From: Clostridiaceae bacterium DTU059
GTDB lineage: Bacteria; Bacillota; Clostridia; DSM-8532
Direction of reading: 5' to 3'
Assembly: GCA_001512555.1 (NCBI GenBank)
Contig: LFSK01000053.1
Coordinates: 1 to 34,642 of the forward strand
DNA length: 34,642 nt
Positions 18,868 to 27,490 of the stretch are shown piece after piece (the first letter of the stretch is position 1; the number at the start of each line of letters is the position of its first letter). The position numbers were made by a program, and so were the translations under genes. Under the pieces are notes generated by a model, which was given only the letters and a program-made list of their open reading frames with translations, searched no databases and was not told where the DNA came from.

Positions 18868-19728
18868 ATGAAAAAAAGTTTTATGAGAGTCATTGCGGCG
18901 GTAATGGCCGCTGGTCTTCTTGCAGGATGTGGCGCAAAAGGGGATGATGTTATCACCGTGATATCCCGTGAGGAGGGCAGCGGAACACGTGGGGCTTTTA
19001 TAGAGCTCTTCGGTATCGAACAGAAGGATGCTGAAGGCAATAAGGTTGATCATACAACCGTTGACGCGGATATCACCAACAGCACATCTGTCATGATGAC
19101 CAGTGTGTCTGGCAATCCCCAGGCCATCGGATACATATCACTGGGTTCACTCAACAATACGGTAAAAGCGCTCGAAATAGACAATACAGCAGCGACAGTC
19201 GAGAATATCAAGTCAGGAAGTTATAAGGTCTCACGACCCTTCAACATTGCAACGGGAGCAGATGTTTCAGAGCCAGCTCAAGCCTTCATCGACTTCATCA
19301 TGAGTGCCGAGGGTCAATCAGTCATCGAGGAAAATGGCTATATTGCGGTGTTGGATAATGCGCCGTCCTATGCCGGAAGCTCAGTCACAGGCAAAGTGGT
19401 GGTGGCAGGTTCCTCTTCTGTATCACCTGTGATGGAAAAGCTCAGGGAAGCATACCTGGAAGTCAACCCCGGTGCCGAGATAGAAATACAACAAAGCGAC
19501 TCCTCTAGCGGTATGAATGCTGTCAAAGATGGCGTGTGCGACATTGGCATGGCCTCCAGAGAGCTTAAGGATAGTGAGCTGGCTGCCGGGCTTAAACCCA
19601 TGGTCATAGCAATGGATGGCATTGCAGTTATCGTGAACAATCAAAATCCTGTCATCGGCCTTACCAGCCAGCAGGTGCGTGCAATTTTCATGGGTGAGAT
19701 AACCCGCTGGAGTGAAATAGATGACTAA
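18868..19728 (+). CDS. pstS: Phosphate ABC transporter substrate-binding lipoprotein (PstS-like, lobes in permuted order)
   Basis: Lipobox 'AAGLLAGCGA', motifs 'ISREEGSGTRGAFIELFG', 'GNPQAIGYISLGSL', 'VAGSSSVSPVMEKL', 'SDSSSGMNAVKDGVCDIGMASRELK', 'DGIAVIVNNQNPV'. Followed by pstCAB. Confidence 0.9.
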   Translation: MKKSFMRVIAAVMAAGLLAGCGAKGDDVITVISREEGSGTRGAFIELFGIEQKDAEGNKVDHTTVDADITNSTSVMMTSVSGNPQAIGYISLGSLNNTVKALEIDNTAATVENIKSGSYKVSRPFNIATGADVSEPAQAFIDFIMSAEGQSVIEENGYIAVLDNAPSYAGSSVTGKVVVAGSSSVSPVMEKLREAYLEVNPGAEIEIQQSDSSSGMNAVKDGVCDIGMASRELKDSELAAGLKPMVIAMDGIAVIVNNQNPVIGLTSQQVRAIFMGEITRWSEIDD

Positions 19729-19786
19729 CAGAAACAATGGGTGGGTCGGAGCCATTTCTGGCCCACCCAAAGAAAAAGGATTGTAT

Positions 19787-20638
19787 ATGAAACAACTCAA
19801 AGAGGTACTGGCCAGAGGCCTTTTCACTGTCGCGGCCTGCATTTCAATTCTTGCGGTGGCGCTCATATGCATTTTTCTTTTTGTAAACGGTATTCCCGGC
19901 ATGGTACAAATCGGGATCGTGGACTTTATTACAGGCACCAGGTGGAAGCCGGGTAACAATATATATGGCATAATGCCCATGATAATCGGAAGCATTTATG
20001 TGACTGCCGGGGCGCTCATTATAGGGGTGCCGGGAGGAATACTTACAGCAGTGTTCCTATCAAAATTCGCATCAAAGCGTACTGTGAAATTCATGAAACC
20101 CGCTGTTTCGCTGCTTGCTGGTATTCCTTCAGTAGTCTTTGGATTCTTTGGGCTTGTGGTGATCGTACCGCTGGTTCGTAAGTTTTTTGGCGGCAGTGGA
20201 TCCAGCCTGTTGGCTGCCTGTGTATTGCTTGGCATGATGATCCTGCCCACGATCATTACTGTTTCGGAATCAGCTTTAAACGCTGTTCCCCATAGTTACT
20301 ACGAGGGAGCTCTTGCGTTGGGGGCAAGCCACGAGCGGGCGGTGTTCAAAGTGATGCTTCCTGCGGCAAAGTCCGGAGTGACAGCCTCCATCATACTGGG
20401 GATGGGCAGGGCTATCGGTGAGGCTATGGCGGTCATGATGGTGTCCGGAAATCGGGCTGTGGTACCCGACAGCCTCATAAAAGGTGTGCGTACCCTTACA
20501 ACCAATATTGTTATGGAAATGGGGTATGCCGCCGACCTCCACCGGGAGGCGCTGATCGCTACCGCTGTGGTGCTGTTTGTGTTCATCCTGATCATCAATT
20601 TATTGTTTTCCATTCTTAAAAGGAGGGCCAGACTATGA
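19787..20638 (+). CDS. pstC: Phosphate ABC transporter permease PstC
   Basis: 'FVNGIPGMVQIGIVDFITGTRWKPGNNIYGIMPMIIGSIYVT', 'AGIPSVVFGFFGLV', 'EALALGASHERAVFKVMLPAAKSG'-type EAA loop. Start likely ATG 19787. Confidence 0.92.
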   Translation: MKQLKEVLARGLFTVAACISILAVALICIFLFVNGIPGMVQIGIVDFITGTRWKPGNNIYGIMPMIIGSIYVTAGALIIGVPGGILTAVFLSKFASKRTVKFMKPAVSLLAGIPSVVFGFFGLVVIVPLVRKFFGGSGSSLLAACVLLGMMILPTIITVSESALNAVPHSYYEGALALGASHERAVFKVMLPAAKSGVTASIILGMGRAIGEAMAVMMVSGNRAVVPDSLIKGVRTLTTNIVMEMGYAADLHREALIATAVVLFVFILIINLLFSILKRRARL

Positions 20639-21471
20639 GTGCAAAAACCAGATCCCGCATGGTACGCATGCTGGTTTATGCCGGAGCGGCTTCTTCTATG
20701 ATGGTGCTGCTCTTCATCGTGGGATACATCCTTTATAAAGGGATACCCCATCTTTCGCCAAAGCTTTTTGCATGGGAATATAATACGGTTAATGTGTCGC
20801 TTCTGCCTGCGCTGATCAATACCCTGTATATGACCGTACTGTCCCTTTTCATCGCCGTCCCTCTGGGTGTGGGCGCCGCCATATATCTTTCGGAATACGC
20901 AAGGCGAAACAATAAACTCGTGAAGCTTGTACGCCTCACGACGGAAACTCTTTCTGGTATCCCTTCCGTTATTTACGGACTGTTCGGCGCATTGTTTTAT
21001 GTGATGTACCTCAGGATGAACCTGTCATTGATTTCGGGAGCATTGACCCTATCCATCATGATTCTGCCGCTTATCATGCGTACGACCGAGGAAGCGCTCA
21101 TTGCGGTTCCCAATGCCTTTCGCGAGGGAAGTTACGGGCTGGGTGCCGGCAGGCTTCGCACCACGTTCAGTATAGTACTCCCTTCGGCTGGTCCCGGCAT
21201 TCTTGCCGGAGTGATACTGGGGATTGGGCGTATTGTAGGAGAAACCGCGGCTCTAATCTATACGGCGGGAACCGTGCCCGAGGCAGCCACAGGTTTGCTG
21301 GATTCCGCACGAACCCTTTCGGTTCACATGTACACCCTTTCCAGTGAGGGTCTGTATATTGGCGAGACTTATGCCACAGCAGTTGTATTGCTGGTTATGG
21401 TCATTGGAATAAATGCACTGTCAATATGGACGTCAGAGAAGCTTGGAAGGAGAAACTATGGCAAAATTTAA
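20635..21471 (+). CDS. pstA: Phosphate ABC transporter permease PstA
   Basis: '[16 protein letters not shown]', '[16 protein letters not shown]', '[49 protein letters not shown]'. ATGA overlap with pstC. Confidence 0.93.
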   Translation: MSAKTRSRMVRMLVYAGAASSMMVLLFIVGYILYKGIPHLSPKLFAWEYNTVNVSLLPALINTLYMTVLSLFIAVPLGVGAAIYLSEYARRNNKLVKLVRLTTETLSGIPSVIYGLFGALFYVMYLRMNLSLISGALTLSIMILPLIMRTTEEALIAVPNAFREGSYGLGAGRLRTTFSIVLPSAGPGILAGVILGIGRIVGETAALIYTAGTVPEAATGLLDSARTLSVHMYTLSSEGLYIGETYATAVVLLVMVIGINALSIWTSEKLGRRNYGKI

Positions 21472-22207
21472 AATTGAAAACCTCGATCTTTACTATGGTG
21501 CATATCAGGCATTGAAGGATGTAACCATGTCCATAGATGAGTTAAAGATCACTGCTTTAATCGGACCCTCTGGTTGCGGCAAGAGCACACTCCTCAAATC
21601 ATTGAACCGCATGAATGACTTGGTGGAAGGCTGCAGGATATCAGGGCGAGTACTGCTTGACGGTGAGGACATATACGGAAGCATAGACACCTCACTTCTG
21701 CGCAAACGCGTGGGTATGGTATTCCAAAAACCCAACCCCTTTCCCATGAGTGTGTATGATAATGTGGCTTTCGGCCCTCGCACCCACGGTGTCCGCAGAA
21801 AGGCAAAACTCGATGATATCGTAGAGCGTTCGCTGCGAGCTGCGGCCATATGGGATGAACTGAAGGATCGCTTAAAAAAGGACGCATTGGAGCTTTCGGG
21901 GGGACAGCAGCAGAGGCTGTGTATCGCCCGGGCATTGGCTGTTGAACCGGAGGTGCTGCTGATGGATGAACCGACGAGCGCCCTGGATCCCATATCCACA
22001 TCCAGGATTGAGGATCTTGTTGTATCCCTCAAACAGAATTATACTATCATCATAGTGACACATAATATGCAGCAAGCGGTAAGAATCTCCGATAAAACAG
22101 CTTTTTTTCTTCTGGGGGAACTCGTTGAATATAGTGAGACTCAAAAACTGTTCTCTCTGCCTCGGGATAAGCGTACCGAGAACTATATTACGGGGAGGTT
22201 CGGATGA
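21458..22207 (+). CDS. pstB: Phosphate ABC transporter ATP-binding protein PstB
   Basis: '[24 protein letters not shown]', Walker A 'GPSGCGKST', signature 'LSGGQQQRL', Walker B '[13 protein letters not shown]'. Confidence 0.96.
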   Translation: MAKFKIENLDLYYGAYQALKDVTMSIDELKITALIGPSGCGKSTLLKSLNRMNDLVEGCRISGRVLLDGEDIYGSIDTSLLRKRVGMVFQKPNPFPMSVYDNVAFGPRTHGVRRKAKLDDIVERSLRAAAIWDELKDRLKKDALELSGGQQQRLCIARALAVEPEVLLMDEPTSALDPISTSRIEDLVVSLKQNYTIIIVTHNMQQAVRISDKTAFFLLGELVEYSETQKLFSLPRDKRTENYITGRFG

Positions 22208-22863
22208 TGAGAAACCGGTTTGATGAACAACTCTGCTTGCTGAACAAGGAACTTCTGGAAATGGGAGCCCTTATTGAACGATCTATCAAGAATGCGACCA
22301 AAGCCCTTCTAAAGCAGGATGTTGAGACCGCCAAGGCTGCAATAGGCTTCGATAAAGAGGTGGATCAAAAGGAACGCGACATAGAGGCGCTATGCATAAA
22401 GCTGTTGCTTCAGCAGCAGCCGGTTGCCGGTGATCTGAGGCTTATTTCGGCAGCAATGAAGATGATAACCGACATGGAGCGTATTGGAGACCAGGCGGCC
22501 GATATTTCCGAAATTGTAATCCATCTTTCTGGTACGCCCTATATAAAAAAGCTGGTGCATCTTCCCCTTATGGCCGATGGTGCCATCAACATGGTTTCCG
22601 CAAGTTTGGATGCATATGTAGCCAAGGATTTGGGGCTTGTCCGCAGGGTAATTGAGATGGACGATGTTATCGATAATCTGTTTGATATAATTAAGAACGA
22701 ACTCATAGAGCTTATACGAAAAGATGCGGCATACGGTACACAGGCCATTGACCTTTTAATGATCGCCAAATATTTTGAACGCATCGGTGATCATGCCCAA
22801 AACATTGCCGAATGGGTGGAGTATTCAATAACCGGCAAGCACAAAGGAGAGTACCTTACATGA
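22204..22863 (+). CDS. phoU: Phosphate signaling complex protein PhoU
   Basis: '[26 protein letters not shown]', '[14 protein letters not shown]', '[24 protein letters not shown]' tandem PhoU motifs. Confidence 0.95.
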   Translation: MMRNRFDEQLCLLNKELLEMGALIERSIKNATKALLKQDVETAKAAIGFDKEVDQKERDIEALCIKLLLQQQPVAGDLRLISAAMKMITDMERIGDQAADISEIVIHLSGTPYIKKLVHLPLMADGAINMVSASLDAYVAKDLGLVRRVIEMDDVIDNLFDIIKNELIELIRKDAAYGTQAIDLLMIAKYFERIGDHAQNIAEWVEYSITGKHKGEYLT

Positions 22864-23531
22864 TCTATTATGTTGAGGACGATGAAAACATCCGCGAACT
22901 CGTAGTATACACTCTGTCGCAAATGGGACTGCCGGCCAGGGGTTTTTCTGATGCAACGATATTCTGGTCTGCAATGGAAGAACAGTTGCCCGATCTCATA
23001 CTTGTGGATATCATGCTGCCAGGGGAGGATGGGCTTACCATATTAAAACGCTTGCAGTCCGATTATAGAACAGCGGAGATACCCGTCATCATGGTGACAG
23101 CTAAGGGAACCGAGTATGATAAGGTTCAGGGACTTGATCTCGGCGCAGACGATTATATCACAAAGCCTTTCGGAATGGCGGAACTGGTGGCGCGCGTAAA
23201 GGCAAGGCTTCGGCGGAAACCGGCAATGCCGGTCGAGGAAAAGATGGTAGCAGGTCCACTTGTGCTGGATGAAAAGGCGCACATCGTCACAGTGGAAGGC
23301 GCTGAGATCACATTAACGCTCAAAGAATACGAACTCCTGCGGATTCTTATGAAAAACAGGGGGGCGGTGCTAACCCGTGATCAACTCCTGGAGAGGGTAT
23401 GGGACTATAGCTATGACGGCAGTTCCCGTACCGTTGATGTTCATATACAGACACTGCGTGGAAAGCTTGGATCCTGCGGAGATATGATAGAAACTGTGCG
23501 TGGAGTTGGCTATAGGTTCGGAGGAAAGTGA
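22860..23531 (+). CDS. phoB: PhoB/OmpR-family response regulator
   Basis: Receiver 'YYVEDDENIRELV', 'LILVDIMLPGEDG', 'GADDYITKPF'; winged-helix 'LTLKEYELLRILMKNRGAVLTRDQLLERVW...RTVDVHIQTLRGKLG'. ATGA overlap with phoU. Symbol by context. Confidence 0.92.
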   Translation: MIYYVEDDENIRELVVYTLSQMGLPARGFSDATIFWSAMEEQLPDLILVDIMLPGEDGLTILKRLQSDYRTAEIPVIMVTAKGTEYDKVQGLDLGADDYITKPFGMAELVARVKARLRRKPAMPVEEKMVAGPLVLDEKAHIVTVEGAEITLTLKEYELLRILMKNRGAVLTRDQLLERVWDYSYDGSSRTVDVHIQTLRGKLGSCGDMIETVRGVGYRFGGK

Positions 23532-23532
23532 A

Positions 23533-25191
23533 ATGACAAAGCGCATCTTTCGGGGCATCTTTCTCACTGCCCTGGTTGCAATGATTCTGGCAACTGCATT
23601 GATGGTCATGTCCCTGTACGATGTCTATGAGAAGCGTATTACCGAGGAACTACGCTCAGAAGCAGGGTATATCCTCCATGCACTTTCCAGGGAGAATGAT
23701 GAATCTGAATTTTTTGATGGCTTTACCTCCAAAAACCGTGTAACTCTGGTTGCGGCCGATGGTACCGTTCTCTTTGACAGCACCGCTGATGCATCCAGGC
23801 TTGAGAATCACGCCAATCGTCCTGAAATTGCCAAGGCCTTAATTGCTGGTACTGGCGAAAGCCAGAGATATTCCAGCACGCTAGCAGAAACCACTATTTA
23901 TTATGCAGTGAAAACTCCTGATGGAAATGTTGTACGCCTATCCAACACCCGAAGTTCCATATTTGGGATATTCCTTAGGATAACACCCATTTTCATCGTT
24001 ATCATGTCCGCAGTTGCAGTTGTTTCGCTTATCATTGCCCGCTATGTTTCAAAACGAATAGTAAATCCCATAAACACACTCAATTTGGATGCGCCTTTGG
24101 AAAACGATGCCTATGACGAATTGTCCCCCCTGCTGCTGCGTTTGGATCGTCAGAGAAAGCAAATTGCCAGGCAGATGCAGAGCCTTGCCATGAAGCAGAC
24201 TGAGTTTTCCGCCGTAACCGGGAATATGCGGGAGGGTCTGATCCTGCTTGATCCAAACAACAATGTACTGTCTGTGAACGCAAGCGCAGCAAGAATATTT
24301 GGTGTTGAGGCTGACAAGGTGACCGGGAGCAATATTCTTGAACTTACACGCAACACTTTGGTGAGGGAGACCATACAAACAGCACGAAAAGGTGTAAGCG
24401 CCGATGCCATGATTGAGAGGAACGGCCGGTATTATCAAATACTTACAAGTCCTATTATGCAAAACGGCATAACCACCGGCGTTGTACTGCTTATGCTCGA
24501 TATTACAGACAAGTATACCGCAGAGATGAGCCGAAGGGAATTCACCGCGAATGTATCCCATGAACTTAGGACTCCGCTGACTTCCATATCCGGCTATGCT
24601 GAAATCATGCGGGACGGGGTGGCGCAGCCAGAGGACATGAAGAATTTTGCGGCACGTATCTACGACGAGGCAAACCGAATGATTACCCTTGTGAACGATA
24701 TCATGGAACTGTCACGTCTGGATGAGCATAAGGGCTTAGGCCAAAAGACCGATATCGCGCTTCTTGAAATGTCGAGAAGTGTGGCAAAGCATCTTATACC
24801 CCGTGCCGAGGAGAAGGGTATAGTTCTTTCTGTGGACGGCGAAGATCTGTCGGTCACTGGTTACCCGTCGCTTCTAAATGAAATGATCTATAACCTGGTG
24901 GACAATGCCATCAAGTATACAGACACGGGGGGCAGCATAAAAATCAACATTAACTGGGACTCCGACAGAGTGGTGCTCTCTGTGTGTGATACGGGTATTG
25001 GAATTCCCCATGAGCATCAGCCACATGTTTTTGAACGCTTCTACAGGGTAGACAAAAGCCATTCCAAATCCACCGGCGGTACGGGTTTGGGGCTTTCCAT
25101 AGTCAAAAATGGTGCGGCCGTACATGATGCTGATATTGAACTTGAGAGTGAAGAGGGGAAAGGAACCTGTGTACGCTTATTGTTCAGGTGA
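23533..25191 (+). CDS. phoR: PhoR-like sensor histidine kinase
   Basis: TM segments, PAS region, H-box 'FTANVSHELRTPLTSISGYAEIM', N-box 'LVDNAIKYTDTGG', 'CDTGIGIPHEHQPHVFERFYRVDKSHSKSTGGTGLGLSIVK'. Confidence 0.93.
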   Translation: MTKRIFRGIFLTALVAMILATALMVMSLYDVYEKRITEELRSEAGYILHALSRENDESEFFDGFTSKNRVTLVAADGTVLFDSTADASRLENHANRPEIAKALIAGTGESQRYSSTLAETTIYYAVKTPDGNVVRLSNTRSSIFGIFLRITPIFIVIMSAVAVVSLIIARYVSKRIVNPINTLNLDAPLENDAYDELSPLLLRLDRQRKQIARQMQSLAMKQTEFSAVTGNMREGLILLDPNNNVLSVNASAARIFGVEADKVTGSNILELTRNTLVRETIQTARKGVSADAMIERNGRYYQILTSPIMQNGITTGVVLLMLDITDKYTAEMSRREFTANVSHELRTPLTSISGYAEIMRDGVAQPEDMKNFAARIYDEANRMITLVNDIMELSRLDEHKGLGQKTDIALLEMSRSVAKHLIPRAEEKGIVLSVDGEDLSVTGYPSLLNEMIYNLVDNAIKYTDTGGSIKININWDSDRVVLSVCDTGIGIPHEHQPHVFERFYRVDKSHSKSTGGTGLGLSIVKNGAAVHDADIELESEEGKGTCVRLLFR

Positions 25192-25196
25192 ATCAG

Positions 25197-25234
25197 AAAA
25201 ATGGATCAGAATGCCGTTCTGCTGATCCATTTTT
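25197..25234. terminator. Intrinsic terminator at the end of the pst-pho operon
   Basis: aaaaatggatcag (25197-25209) pairs with ctgatccattttt (25222-25234). Perfect 13-bp stem with A/T tracts on both sides. Confidence 0.8.
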
Positions 25235-25408
25235 GCATTTCAGGGCAAAAACCTATACATTTCGGGTAAATGCGATCTTTTTCCTCGTGTTCTTCGCTAA
25301 TATAAGTCTGTGTGCTGAAAACCTGCAGTTAAAACACTGAGGGCGAAGAAGAGCCTGTAGTTTTCAGGTAAATCAGGCACACTTAATTCTTTGGGGGGAG
25401 AAGAGCAC

Positions 25409-26000
25409 ATGGTTAAAAGATTCATAAGTCTGGTCATTGTGTTATGCATGACCTTAACAATGCTGCCATCGTTGGCTTCAGCCGCAGGTGGGCTTGTGTT
25501 TGATATGAAAACAGGCACCGTCACGATTGAGAACGGTACCGGAAAGAATACATTCTCACCCCAAGCGTCAACAAACCGGGGCATGATTGTCGCCATTCTG
25601 CATAAGCTGAGCGGTTCGGAAGAAACACTGCAAAGTCCCTTCAGGGATGTAGTTTCTGGCGCATATTATGCTGAAGGGGTGGCCTGGGCTCAAAAGAATG
25701 GCATTGTTGCCGGATATGGAAACGGGTTGTTCGATCCAGAGGACAGCATCACCCGTGAACATGATAACCATTCTATGGAAATTTGCAGGATTTCCTGCTG
25801 CTGACACCACAAGCCTTGTTGTATTCAAGGATGCCGGTGAGATATCCACATATGCCGGATATGCTATGGCATGGGCGTATGAATCAGGCATTATAGCGGG
25901 TAAAGGTAACGGGATTGTTGATCCCGAGGGAATAGTCACCAGAGCAGAGACAGCGAAGATACTTGAGAGTTATCTAAGTAGTAGAGAAACTGGTAGGTGA
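25409..26000 (+). pseudogene. S-layer homology (SLH) domain protein, frameshifted
   Basis: Signal peptide 'MVKRFISLVIVLCMTLTMLPSLASA'. SLH repeats 'FRDVVSGAYYAEGVAWAQKNGIVAGYGNGLFDPEDSITRE' in frame 1 continue in another frame as 'MITILWKFAGFPAADTTSLVVFKDAGEISTYAGYAMAWAYESGIIAGKGNGIVDPEGIVTRAETAKILESYL'. Break at about 25760. Confidence 0.85.
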
Positions 26001-26014
26001 GTATCCCATGCGGA

Positions 26015-26048
26015 AAGGGTGCTGCGGGTCATGGTCTGCAGCACCTTT
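26015..26048 (+). terminator. Terminator-like hairpin after the SLH pseudogene
   Basis: ggtgctgc (26018-26025) / gcagcacc (26038-26045) followed by tttatt. Confidence 0.55.
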
Positions 26049-26080
26049 ATTCTACTATTGGGAAAGCCTCACCATCAGGA

Positions 26081-26557
26081 TCAATCTGGTTTGTGGCGGC
26101 AGGATTGCAGAAGTCTTTTGCCGCCCGATGCTGTACTTTTTCTGAATTCCTGTCCGCATTTGGGGCATCGAATGGTTATAATTTTCCCTTTTTCGGGCTT
26201 GCTGATCCGCACGGTTGCCTTGCAATGTAAGCATCTGTAGTATTTGTGTGTCTTTCGTTCACGCCAGATGTTTCTGCAAAGGACGAATCTGCTTCTGATC
26301 TTGTTTTTGATGGTCAGGTATTTCTGCCTTTCCATCTGCCGCTTGTAAATGTTCTTTGAGAATGACCTGAAACATGACCATACCAGCAAAGTGAGAGCAA
26401 CAATATAGAAAAAACCCAGGTACGGAATATATGACAATAATAACAGGACAAGTGCCGAAACGGATAGGAACCGGCATAGCTCATCATATCCGTACCGTCC
26501 CTGCATAAAGTATTGAATCCTATAACCCAGATTGCTAAACCACTTTTTCATCCTCAT
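26081..26557 (-). CDS. Small membrane protein with C-terminal zinc ribbon
   Basis: Two hydrophobic helices (FLSVSALVLLLLSYIPYLGFFYIVALTLLVWSCF) then 'YYRCLHCKATVRISKPEKGKIITIRCPKCGQEFRKST' (CxxC...CxxC). Confidence 0.75.
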   Translation of the reverse strand: MRMKKWFSNLGYRIQYFMQGRYGYDELCRFLSVSALVLLLLSYIPYLGFFYIVALTLLVWSCFRSFSKNIYKRQMERQKYLTIKNKIRSRFVLCRNIWRERKTHKYYRCLHCKATVRISKPEKGKIITIRCPKCGQEFRKSTASGGKRLLQSCRHKPD

Positions 26558-26609
26558 AACTTCCTTCTGTTCTTGTTGTAATGCACATTAATTCCAGGGT
26601 TATATCCAC

Positions 26610-27470
26610 CTAAAAATTAGATTGAATGTTTTCCCTGATCCAGTTGGTAATATGATAATCAGTGTCCGTTGGATAGTCCAGTTTGAGCTTGTTGGCTGTC
26701 TCAAAAGAAATTCTGCGGAAGAGACTCATTGATGCCAGCAGTCCCCTCAAGCTATCGGCCTTTTCAAATTGAGTAAAAGTACTTTTTAGTTCCCTTAATG
26801 TCTTTTGATCAGCCCATTCATGGAGGAATCGCCCCCCATGCCAAACATCATAATGATCGCCATGCAATGCCTTTGCATGCCATTCCATCATTTGAAGGAG
26901 CAGTACTCTAAGATCATTTTCCCTTGCTTTTGCTGTCCATAGTTCACCTCGCACAATTTGCTTAGCAATATACAGGGAACTGAAGAAAAACATATTAACT
27001 ACCTGAACAAAGGCATTCTCGTCAATTGGTGGAGTCGATACAGGTTTAAAATCTGAAGGGACAATATATCTGGCTGTGTTGTCCTTATCCACCAGTACCC
27101 TTACACCTCTGCGAAAATTTTCAGGGGTTATTCTGTCCTTAACCATCTGATAAAGACTACTGCTGGACAAAAATACTATGTCAACCTGATACCCGCCTTC
27201 AAATAAGGTAAGGCGTTCAGGTTCACCGATTGAAGTCTGATATGTAAATGTTACCCAAATATTCCCGAGCTTTTTCAGCCAATCAGTATTGTTCAAATAG
27301 AAATCACTGTTATTTGCATATAGAATAATGTCCATATCAGACCACTCATCTGCAGGGTGGTCAACACGTGATCTTGATCCCACAATAAAAGCAGCTCTTA
27401 TGTCGTCTATCGCATTTGCCCATGTTGTAAAATCTCTTTCAAATTTTTCATAAAAAATACCTGATTTCAT
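26610..27470 (-). CDS. Aminoglycoside 6-adenylyltransferase (ANT(6)/AadE-like) nucleotidyltransferase
   Basis: 'AFIVGSRSRVDHPADEWSDMDIILYANN' nucleotidyltransferase motif (GS...DxD), 'VTFTYQTSIGEPERLTLFEGGYQVDIVFL', 'LLLQMMEWHAKALHG'. ATG at 27470 is preceded by 'aggaggc'; an alternative ATG at 27494 overlaps the DUF362 stop. Confidence 0.82.
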   Translation of the reverse strand: MKSGIFYEKFERDFTTWANAIDDIRAAFIVGSRSRVDHPADEWSDMDIILYANNSDFYLNNTDWLKKLGNIWVTFTYQTSIGEPERLTLFEGGYQVDIVFLSSSSLYQMVKDRITPENFRRGVRVLVDKDNTARYIVPSDFKPVSTPPIDENAFVQVVNMFFFSSLYIAKQIVRGELWTAKARENDLRVLLLQMMEWHAKALHGDHYDVWHGGRFLHEWADQKTLRELKSTFTQFEKADSLRGLLASMSLFRRISFETANKLKLDYPTDTDYHITNWIRENIQSNF

Positions 27471-27490
27471 TGCTGAAATGCCTCCTATGT

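Noticed and set aside
24049-24561. 170-aa minus-strand ORF within the sensor kinase gene
   Set aside because: Opposite strand of a clear histidine kinase, no domain, no plausible RBS context noted.
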